Positions 57,546 to 64,000 of a stretch of 64,000 nt of DNA are shown in pieces. Numbering within the stretch: position 1 is the first letter of the stretch; every line of letters begins with the position of its first letter. The notes under the pieces are model-generated. The model was given only the letters and a program-made list of their open reading frames with translations. It had not been told where the DNA came from and searched no databases. A program made the position numbers and the translations under genes. The stretch is from NCBI RefSeq assembly GCF_003574655.1, contig NZ_QNUM01000003.1:186001-250000 (forward strand), given 5' to 3'. This DNA comes from Cohaesibacter haloalkalitolerans. GTDB taxonomy: Bacteria; Pseudomonadota; Alphaproteobacteria; Rhizobiales; Cohaesibacteraceae.

Positions 57546-58442
57546 TCAGCGTTCCAGCATTGCCAAGAAGTCACCCGCAGCCTTCAGTGCGTTGTAGCTG
57601 GTGTCGTGATATTTGCTGTAATGAATGAAGCCATGCGGCGCGCCCTCGAAGGTAGCATAGTAATGGCGAACGCCCGCTTCCATCAGCTTGCCTGCAAGCC
57701 AGCGACTGTCGTCGGCAAGGCAATCGCATTCCGCCTCGCAGATCAGAACCGGCGGCAAGTCCGTCATGTCCTCATCGCCAAGATCGGCATATTTCGGATC
57801 GACCCCGTCGGGCAAATAAAAATCCCACAGGGCGTGCATCCAATCGGTGGAAAGACCATTGCTGCCATCGCCATAGGCCTTGTGTGACCGCGTATCATAA
57901 AGCCGTCTGTAGCAGCCGTAATACAGCAGCAGAGCGGAAACGACAGCCGGACTGTTCTCGTCCCTGAGGCGCAGCGCGGCAGCCAGCGCCAGATTGGCCC
58001 CGGCGCTATCGCCACCAAGCACGATCTCGCATTGCTCCTCGGCCGCAATCTTCTCGATCTTTTCACACACCATGTTGATCGCAGCCGGATGTGGATCCTC
58101 TGGCGCAAACGGGTAGGTCAACCCGAAAACCTCCCGCTCGGCCAGCACAGCCATATCGGCAATGGCGCTGGCGTGGGTGATAAGGTTGCAGTTCCGCCAG
58201 CCGCCGCCGTGAATGTAGAGAATAAGCTTGCGTGGCCCTGCCTTGATGGTCTTGGGCGTAAAACGACGCCCGAAATCCGTGTCCACAATGGAGATCTGGT
58301 CGTCATGCCGCCCAACCAGACCGCGCCGAGCGTCTGTGTATTTCTTACGCACTTCGTCAACCGATTCCGTGCTGCCCGGAGCCGGAAAATAGGAAAACTG
58401 CGCAGCATAGTCGAGAAGAAGCTTGTCCACCTTGCCTTGCAT
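57546..58442 (-). CDS. Alpha/beta hydrolase fold-3 (hormone-sensitive-lipase-like)
   Basis: A 298-residue esterase/lipase-type protein with the oxyanion motif H-G-G-G-W (78-82), nucleophile G-D-S-A-G (S146), an acid in the P-P-V-L-I-C-E-A-E-C-D region, and catalytic His in G-A-P-H-G-F-I-H-Y. These mark the HSL (bacterial lipase group IV) family. Substrate unknown. No signal peptide. It lies between dxr and rseP, with gaps of 118 and 174 bases, and looks like an addition to a conserved cluster. Confidence 0.88.
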   Translation of the reverse strand: MQGKVDKLLLDYAAQFSYFPAPGSTESVDEVRKKYTDARRGLVGRHDDQISIVDTDFGRRFTPKTIKAGPRKLILYIHGGGWRNCNLITHASAIADMAVLAEREVFGLTYPFAPEDPHPAAINMVCEKIEKIAAEEQCEIVLGGDSAGANLALAAALRLRDENSPAVVSALLLYYGCYRRLYDTRSHKAYGDGSNGLSTDWMHALWDFYLPDGVDPKYADLGDEDMTDLPPVLICEAECDCLADDSRWLAGKLMEAGVRHYYATFEGAPHGFIHYSKYHDTSYNALKAAGDFLAMLER

Positions 58443-58560
58443 GGCAATACCTCCGTTTGCAGCATCCCGACCGGAAGCGAGACACCTGACACTGGTTTAT
58501 CAAAATCAGACCGCACTCACCGTCAGTGTCAAGGCACCAACTGGCAGCGGACGGGAAACA

Positions 58561-59778
58561 CTAGCTCTCAGCTCTCAGCAACTGGCTGGCCACGTCGCGC
58601 GCCGCCTTGTCGAGCGCCAGAACATCCGCCACATCATTAGCAGCACACACCTCGCCACGGCGCAAGAATTCGGCCATGACCTTCTCGACCAGAACCGCGA
58701 TGCCGCCAAAGGACATTCCGCCCGCGAGGAAGGACGCAACGGCAATTTCGTTGGCCGCATTGAGAATATTGGGCAGACTGCCCCCCACTTCCAGTGCATT
58801 CCTTGCCAATTGCATGCATGGGAAGCGCTCATAATCGGGCGCTTCGAAGGTAAATTTACCAATATCAATAAGAGAGATGCGGTCCGTATCAGCCGGAGCC
58901 CGATGCGGCCAGGCAAGACAATGGGCAACCGGGATGCGCATGTCCGGTGCGCCAAGCTGGGCAAGCAGCGAGCCGTCACTATAGGCCACCATGCCGTGAA
59001 TGATCTGCTGCGGGTGCACCACCACCGACAATTGCTCCGACGGCAAACCATAGAGATGGTGCGCCTCGATCAGCTCAAGCCCCTTGTTCATCATCGAGGC
59101 GCTGTCGATGGTGATCTTGTTGCCCATGGAAAAATTCGGATGGTTTAGCGCCTCGATAATGGAAGCGTTGGCGATCGCCTCTTTGTCCCAGGTGCGAAAC
59201 GGCCCGCCCGATGCGGTGAGGACTACTTCGAGAATTTCGCTGGCATTGTCCCGCTCATAGACTTGGAACACGGCGCTATGTTCGGAATCCACCGGCAGGA
59301 TCGGCTTGCCGAGACGCTTGGCTTCGGCCATCACCAGATCACCCGCACAGACCAGCGCTTCCTTGTTGGCCAGAGCCACCTGATTGCCCGCCTTCAGCGC
59401 CGCCAGCGTGGGGCAAATTCCGGCCGCCCCGACGATGGCACCGATCACGATATCTGCCGGGCGGGAGGCCGCGTCTTCAACCGCGCTCTGACCGGCCCCA
59501 ACCTCGATGTCATGTCCGGCGAGCGCGTCTTTCAGCGCACCATAGCAGCTCTCGTCGGCGACCACCGCAAAGCGGGCCTTGGAGGCAATCGCCGCTTTCG
59601 CCAGCTTGGAAACGTTGCGATTGGCCGTCAGCGCATCAACCCGGTAGCGCTCGGGCGAGCCGGTGATGATATCGAGCGCGGAGTCTCCAACCGATCCACT
59701 CGCTCCCAAAACGGAAATTGATTTCTGTGCCCCCGAATAGGTCGGCGCGGGAGTGTCAGAGGATGAAGACTTTGGCAT
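58561..59778 (-). CDS. dxr: 1-deoxy-D-xylulose 5-phosphate reductoisomerase
   Basis: Dxr makes MEP in the non-mevalonate isoprenoid pathway; its products feed UppS downstream in this cluster and UbiX/ubiquinone. The 405-residue protein has the NADPH motif V-L-G-A-S-G-S-V-G, A-L-A-N-K-E-A-L-V, P-V-D-S-E-H-S-A-V-F-Q and I-D-S-A-S-M-M-N-K-G-L-E. The first 20 residues are a Ser/Pro-rich extension. Gene order cdsA then dxr is standard. Confidence 0.95.
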   Translation of the reverse strand: MPKSSSSDTPAPTYSGAQKSISVLGASGSVGDSALDIITGSPERYRVDALTANRNVSKLAKAAIASKARFAVVADESCYGALKDALAGHDIEVGAGQSAVEDAASRPADIVIGAIVGAAGICPTLAALKAGNQVALANKEALVCAGDLVMAEAKRLGKPILPVDSEHSAVFQVYERDNASEILEVVLTASGGPFRTWDKEAIANASIIEALNHPNFSMGNKITIDSASMMNKGLELIEAHHLYGLPSEQLSVVVHPQQIIHGMVAYSDGSLLAQLGAPDMRIPVAHCLAWPHRAPADTDRISLIDIGKFTFEAPDYERFPCMQLARNALEVGGSLPNILNAANEIAVASFLAGGMSFGGIAVLVEKVMAEFLRRGEVCAANDVADVLALDKAARDVASQLLRAES

Positions 59779-59847
59779 AAGCTACTCATTAGAATTCGAA
59801 TGATCGACCGGAAGGCGACATTGGTCTTGCGACGGCAGGATCTCGGC

Positions 59848-60711
59848 CTACTGGATCAGAAAGCCTGTGGCCACGGAATGGATATCCGCAAAGGCAAATC
59901 CGATGACGGCAGCAGCCACAACAGCGAAAAGCAGACCGTCGACGCGATCCATCACACCGCCATGACCCGGGATGAGAGAACCGGAATCCTTGACGCCAAA
60001 CATACGCTTCATTTGTGACTCCGCAAGGTCTCCCACCTGAGAGAGCACAGAAAGTCCACCGAGCATTGCAACCATCGTCACGCTTGGCTGGAGCCCCAGA
60101 ATGATGGCGACGGTGACGGAAAATCCGGTGCCCAGAACTAGCCCGCCAAGCGAGCCGGACCAGGTTTTCTTGGGTGAAACCCGACGCCACAGCTTGGGGC
60201 CGCCAACAAATTTGCCGACGAAATAGGCCGACACATCCGTTCCCCAGACGAGGGCAAACAGGATCAGAATCGCGGAGAAACCATGGGTCGCATCCTGCCG
60301 CAGCAGCAGCATTGCCGCGCCAAACAGTCCAGCGTAAAGAATCCCCCCAGCACACCAGCGGGCCGCAGCATAGGAGCAACGAGCAATCAACAGATACCCG
60401 GCCCCGAACACCGGAATGGCAAGCCCGGCCTGCCAGTCTCCGAAATAGAAACAGAACAGCGAGCCGAGCACCGAAATATAGCCGGTCATGGCAGGCGTGC
60501 CTGTCGGCGCCTCCCCGACCATAGCAACCCATTCCCGATAGATCAGAACGGTAACCGCACCGAAAAACAGCGCATAGACCAATCCGCCCCACCAGGTCAC
60601 AGCAAAAGCGGCGACCGCGAGCACGACACCGGACACAATCCTCAAGGCCAGATCGGACCAAAGGGACTTCACTTGTGCCTTTTCTTCCGTATCACTCACG
60701 GGTTTCTTCAA
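59848..60711 (-). CDS. cdsA: Phosphatidate cytidylyltransferase
   Basis: CdsA makes CDP-diacylglycerol for phospholipids. The 287-residue polytopic protein carries the C-terminal family signature S-Q-M-K-R-M-F-G-V-K-D-S-G-S-L-I-P-G-H-G-G-x-M-D-R-x-D. Several membrane segments precede it. The alternative open frame in the same place on the same strand (59789-60661) is a shadow without this signature. Confidence 0.95.
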   Translation of the reverse strand: MKKPVSDTEEKAQVKSLWSDLALRIVSGVVLAVAAFAVTWWGGLVYALFFGAVTVLIYREWVAMVGEAPTGTPAMTGYISVLGSLFCFYFGDWQAGLAIPVFGAGYLLIARCSYAAARWCAGGILYAGLFGAAMLLLRQDATHGFSAILILFALVWGTDVSAYFVGKFVGGPKLWRRVSPKKTWSGSLGGLVLGTGFSVTVAIILGLQPSVTMVAMLGGLSVLSQVGDLAESQMKRMFGVKDSGSLIPGHGGVMDRVDGLLFAVVAAAVIGFAFADIHSVATGFLIQ

Positions 60712-60798
60712 AGAGTCCAGAACAGAGTCTCCTGTAATTTCCCGCCAGCCGGTCAGCCAGCAGGCGACACCATATCGCCGATCAAATGACAGGGGCGA

Positions 60799-61590
60799 CT
60801 AGCCCCCGGAAGCAACAGCGCTCTGCTCCATTTCCGGCTCATCGGTCGTCAGGCCACCAAAGCGGCGATTGCGTCGGCCATATTCCGCCAGCGCCAGCTC
60901 AAGCTGACGCCGATCAAAATCTGGCCAAAAGCAATCGACAAAGATGAATTCCGAATAGGCCGCCTGCCACAAGAGGAAGTTGCTAAGTCGCTGCTCCCCG
61001 CTCGTCCGGACGATCACGTCAGGATCGGGAATGCCTGCGGTATAAAGTGATTGCGAGACCAGAGCCTCGGAGATCTGATCCGCAGTCATCTGCCCCATCT
61101 CGACCTGTCTGGCCAGATGGCGCACCATATCGGTGATTTCCTGACGGGCCCCGTAGTTGAATGCGATCATCAGATTGAGACCGCTGTTGTTTGCCGTCAG
61201 ACTCTCGGCCTTGTCCAGCAGAGCGATGATATCGTCATCGAGCCCGGCACGGCTGCCAATCACCCGCACGCGCACATTCTGTTTGTGCAGCGTTGCCAGA
61301 TCCTTGTTGATGAAAAGCTTGAGCAGACCCAGCAGGTCGCGGATTTCCGAGGGGGGACGGGACCAGTTCTCCGAACTGAAGGCAAACAGCGTCAGATAGG
61401 AGATGCCCAGCTCAATCGAATTGGAAACGATTTCACGAACGGCAACTACCCCCTGCCGATGCCCGTGCGTACGGGTCAGCTTGCGCGCCTTGGCCCAACG
61501 CCCGTTTCCGTCCATGATGACAGCCAGATGCCGAGGTATGACCATAGTCCCGGTAACGGAAGTGTCAGCGAAACGCACCTGCCCTGCCAT
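60799..61590 (-). CDS. uppS: Undecaprenyl diphosphate synthase
   Basis: UppS builds the C55 lipid carrier for peptidoglycan and LPS. The 263-residue cis-prenyltransferase has H-L-A-V-I-M-D-G-N-G-R-W-A, L-T-L-F-A-F-S-S-E-N-W-x-R-P, and R-T-S-G-E-Q-R-L-S-N-F-L-L-W-Q. It has an N-terminal extension of about 15 residues before the core. AGGGG lies upstream of the ATG. Confidence 0.95.
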   Translation of the reverse strand: MAGQVRFADTSVTGTMVIPRHLAVIMDGNGRWAKARKLTRTHGHRQGVVAVREIVSNSIELGISYLTLFAFSSENWSRPPSEIRDLLGLLKLFINKDLATLHKQNVRVRVIGSRAGLDDDIIALLDKAESLTANNSGLNLMIAFNYGARQEITDMVRHLARQVEMGQMTADQISEALVSQSLYTAGIPDPDVIVRTSGEQRLSNFLLWQAAYSEFIFVDCFWPDFDRRQLELALAEYGRRNRRFGGLTTDEPEMEQSAVASGG

Positions 61591-61784
61591 AAATTTCTAT
61601 CCCCTAGGTTCCTCAACGGCCCGACGCAACACCTCAAGGATGTAGAATGGCCGGGCCGAATTCTAGCTTCAAATATGCATCCAGACCATCGGAATGCACG
61701 CAATGGGCACCCCGAAGCAGACCGAAACGCTTGACCCACCCCCACTTCCGGCTGGCCGTCGCCTCGATCCGGGCCTTGAAGGCT

Positions 61785-62345
61785 CTAGACCTGCATGATC
61801 TCGGCTTCTTTTGTCGCCAGAAGATTGTCAACCTCGGCCACATATTTGTTGGTCAGTTCCTGAATCTCGTCATTGTAGAGACGGGCATCGTCTTCACTCA
61901 TGCCGTCTTTCTCGGCCTTCTTGCACAGGTCCATGCCATCGCGGCGAATGTGACGGACAGACACCTTGGTGTTCTCGGCATAAGAATGCGCAATCTTGAC
62001 CATTTCCTGACGGCGCTCTTCGTTAAGCTCGGGAATCGGCAGACGCAGCAACTGACCGTCGGTCACCGGGTTGATGCCGATGTTGGATTCACGAATCGCC
62101 TTTTCAACGGCACCAACCATGCCCTTGTCCCAAACCTGAATCGAAAGCATGCGCGGCTCCGGAACGGATACGGTGCCAACCTGGTTGATTGGCATGGTCT
62201 GCCCATAGGCCGATACCGTGATCGGGTCCAGAAGTGCGATGGATGCACGCCCGGTTCTCAAACCGGACAGATCTGATTTGAGAACAGACAGAGCCCCCTT
62301 CATTCGGCGTTCAAGGTCATCAAGATCCAGTTCTTCGGCAGACAT
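61785..62345 (-). CDS. frr: Ribosome recycling factor
   Basis: RRF, with EF-G, splits the post-termination ribosome. The 186-residue protein has the L-x-x-L-R-T-G-R-A-S motif, [14 protein letters not shown], and the C-terminal helical arm with [10 protein letters not shown]. Normal length. It follows pyrH by 178 bases. Confidence 0.96.
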   Translation of the reverse strand: MSAEELDLDDLERRMKGALSVLKSDLSGLRTGRASIALLDPITVSAYGQTMPINQVGTVSVPEPRMLSIQVWDKGMVGAVEKAIRESNIGINPVTDGQLLRLPIPELNEERRQEMVKIAHSYAENTKVSVRHIRRDGMDLCKKAEKDGMSEDDARLYNDEIQELTNKYVAEVDNLLATKEAEIMQV

Positions 62346-62523
62346 GGTAAAGCCTCTTGTTTTCTAAGTCGGTTTTCATTCCGGGTTTTTAGTTTGCTCA
62401 TGCCCCTCGATGTGAGCTCCCCTGAGCAGTTTCCCCCTGACGTGACATGCGGAACGGCTAGCAGTGCCCTCTCGCAGATCCGGTTTGGAGACCGGGCATC
62501 CAGCAGCAAAGCGCTGCAGAGCC

Positions 62524-63240
62524 CTAGCCCGAAACCACGGTTGCACGCCCCCTGCCCTGCAAAACGTCCAGCAGGCAGTTGGGTTCATGCAATGAATAAA
62601 CAATTATCGGGATATTCGCCTCTTGAGCAAGCGCAATCGCAGCAGCGTCCATAACCTTGAGCCCTTGCTTGAGGACTTCGGTGTAAGTAATCGTATCATA
62701 ACGCACAGCTGTTGGATCTTTACGCGGATCTGCGGAGTAGACGCCATCGACCTGCGTGCCTTTCAGCACGGCATCGCATTGCATCTCGGCCGCACGCAGG
62801 GCTGCGCCCGAATCCGTTGTCACGAACGGATTGCCCGTTCCTGCGGCAAAAAGAACCACCTTGCCCTCGGCCAGATAAGCCTTGGCTGCGCGCTGTGTGA
62901 ACTGCTCGCAGATTTCGTCCATGGCAATCGCCGACATGGCAACAACGGGAACATCAATATCCTCAAGCGCATTGGCCATGGCGAGAACATTCATCACGGT
63001 TGCCAGCATGCCCATGTGGTCGCCGCGCACCCGATCTCCGCCCTTGGCAGCAACCGAAACACCGCGGAAGATGTTGCCGCCGCCGATAACAACGCCAACC
63101 TCGACCCCGAGCGCCCGCACATCGGCTATTTCCCGGGCAACACGCGCCACCATCTTCTGGTCAATTCCGAACCCCTGCTCTCCCATCAAGGCTTCGCCAG
63201 ACACCTTCAGCAGAACCCGCTTGTATTTCAAATTACCCAT
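62524..63240 (-). CDS. pyrH: UMP kinase
   Basis: PyrH phosphorylates UMP to UDP. The 238-residue protein begins MGNLKYKRVLLKVSGEALMG, has V-V-I-G-G-G-N-I-F-R-G, A-A-G-T-G-N-P-F-V-T-T-D-S and the terminal region. The ATG at 63240, with GAGGTGG 9 bases upstream, is chosen over the ORF start at 63369, which adds 43 residues not seen in the family. It sits between tsf and frr as in nearly all bacteria. Confidence 0.96.
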   Translation of the reverse strand: MGNLKYKRVLLKVSGEALMGEQGFGIDQKMVARVAREIADVRALGVEVGVVIGGGNIFRGVSVAAKGGDRVRGDHMGMLATVMNVLAMANALEDIDVPVVAMSAIAMDEICEQFTQRAAKAYLAEGKVVLFAAGTGNPFVTTDSGAALRAAEMQCDAVLKGTQVDGVYSADPRKDPTAVRYDTITYTEVLKQGLKVMDAAAIALAQEANIPIIVYSLHEPNCLLDVLQGRGRATVVSG

Positions 63241-63454
63241 ACTGTCAGCCACCTCGAGCATTGCGACCCGACCGCGCATCGGCCACAAAACGGTCCTGCA
63301 GATGGCGCGGGTCAGGAATTGTCCGGCGAACAGAAAGAGGGCCGGAAGAAAAGCTGTCTCTGCATACACGAAGGGCGCTGGTTCGTCATCCCCAACGCCC
63401 TTCGAATTTCGCTTTTTTCACGCCCGTTGCAGCACAATAGGCAAAGAAAGTCGA

Positions 63455-64000
63455 TTATTTGCCAGCAGCAGCAGCAACTTCAGCTGCAAAGTCTTCTTCT
63501 TTCTTCTCAATGCCTTCGCCAAGAGCGAAGCGAGCGAAAGAGACAAGCTTGATTGGTGCGCCAACTTCCTTCTCGGCATTCTTGATTGCCTGCTCAACGG
63601 TGTTTTCGCCGTCGATAACGAAGGTCTGTTTCAGCAGAACGACTTCTTCGAAGAACTTGCGCATACGGCCTTCAACCATCTTTTCGATGATGTTTTCAGG
63701 TTTGCCGGATTCGCGAGCCTGTTCGGAGAACACAGCCTTTTCGCGCTCGATCGCAGAAGGATCAACTTCCTCGGTGGTAGCAGCGAGCGGGTTGGTTGCA
63801 GCAATGTGCATGGCGATCTGTTTGCCCAGAGCGTCGAGCTTCTCTGCATCGCCTTCAGATTCCAGAGCAACCAGAACGCCCAGACGGCCGAGGCCAGGAG
63901 CAGTAGCGGAGTGCATGTAGGAAGCAACAACGCCCTTGTTCACGCTCAGCACCTTGCCGCGACGCAGGTTCATGTTTTCACCAATAGTTGCGACAGCATT
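63455..64000 (-). CDS. tsf: Elongation factor Ts, C-terminal part
   Basis: EF-Ts recycles EF-Tu. Only the last 181 residues or so are inside the window; the frame continues across the right edge (N-A-V-A-T-I-G-E-N before MNLRRG). The visible part contains the core with [10 protein letters not shown] and the C-terminal module ([14 protein letters not shown]). The UBA-like N-terminal domain and start codon lie outside. rpsB is expected further right. Confidence 0.95.
   Translation of the reverse strand, partial: NAVATIGENMNLRRGKVLSVNKGVVASYMHSATAPGLGRLGVLVALESEGDAEKLDALGKQIAMHIAATNPLAATTEEVDPSAIEREKAVFSEQARESGKPENIIEKMVEGRMRKFFEEVVLLKQTFVIDGENTVEQAIKNAEKEVGAPIKLVSFARFALGEGIEKKEEDFAAEVAAAAGK

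Noticed and set aside
59789-60661. 290-codon frame on the same strand as cdsA
   Set aside because: Overlaps cdsA in another frame, is rich in Cys, Arg and Trp as out-of-frame translations are, and lacks the cdsA signature.
63369-63404. Hairpin between tsf and pyrH
   Set aside because: A 9-bp stem is present but no T run follows on the transcribed strand, so I did not call a terminator.

Overview
The window looks like a chromosomal stretch of an alphaproteobacterium, most likely of the order Hyphomicrobiales (Rhizobiales). The gene orders pdhA-pdhB-pdhC-lpdA-(x)-lipA, eno...kdsA-(VOC)-pyrG-secG-tpiA-ppiD-trpD-trpC-moaC-moeA, and lexA-comEC-gltX-gltA-lpxB-lpxI-lpxA-fabZ-lpxD-bamA-rseP-dxr-cdsA-uppS-frr-pyrH-tsf are what I recall from that group. 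LpxI (rather than LpxH), the lipoyl domain fused to the E1-beta subunit of pyruvate dehydrogenase, and an exact GAAC-N7-GAAC SOS box ahead of lexA all fit. I cannot name the genus; a marine, non-pathogenic member is a guess.

Layout. 1-8.1 kb: tail of ppk2, then a minus-strand block for pyruvate dehydrogenase (pdhABC, lpdA), a small GlsB-type membrane protein, lipoyl synthase and a COQ10/RatA-like protein, with ftsB upstream. 8.4-13.7 kb: ubiD-ubiX and a few accessory genes (small membrane proteins, a DUF2087 protein, an alpha/beta hydrolase). 13.8-28.3 kb: central metabolism and biosynthesis (eno, kdsA, pyrG, secG, tpiA, ppiD, trpDC, moaC, moeA). 28.3-29.2 kb: fpr. 30.2-41.6 kb: a plus-strand curli (functional amyloid) island. 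42.2-64 kb: lexA, comEC, gltX, gltA and the long minus-strand lipid A / outer-membrane / isoprenoid / translation cluster, ending in a tsf gene cut by the window edge.

The curli island is the striking part. It holds csgF and csgG (secretion pore), closed by a strong terminator, then four very long curlin-repeat proteins (462, 512, 593 and 517 residues, against about 150 for E. coli CsgA), a shorter CsgB-like curlin protein, a curlin-like protein with a different C-terminus, csgH, and a cysteine-rich protein joining an AprI/Inh-like protease-inhibitor domain to a bacterial SH3 domain. No csgE or csgD is recognisable in the window. The first three long curlins have nearly identical signal peptides, a co-linear middle block, and two intergenic gaps of exactly 252 bases, so they look like tandem duplicates. 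Five curlin proteins share a C-terminal cassette: a non-repeat interruption followed by 62-67 residues to the end. The promoters of the first two long curlin genes share a TTGAC(A/T) -35 box followed by a pair of TTGCATT / GTTGYAT elements spaced exactly 29 bases apart.

The island sits between moeA/fpr and lexA, genes I remember as close neighbours (moeA-lexA) in many Rhizobiales, which suggests insertion into an otherwise conserved backbone. No rRNA, tRNA, insertion sequence, prophage or CRISPR array was recognised.
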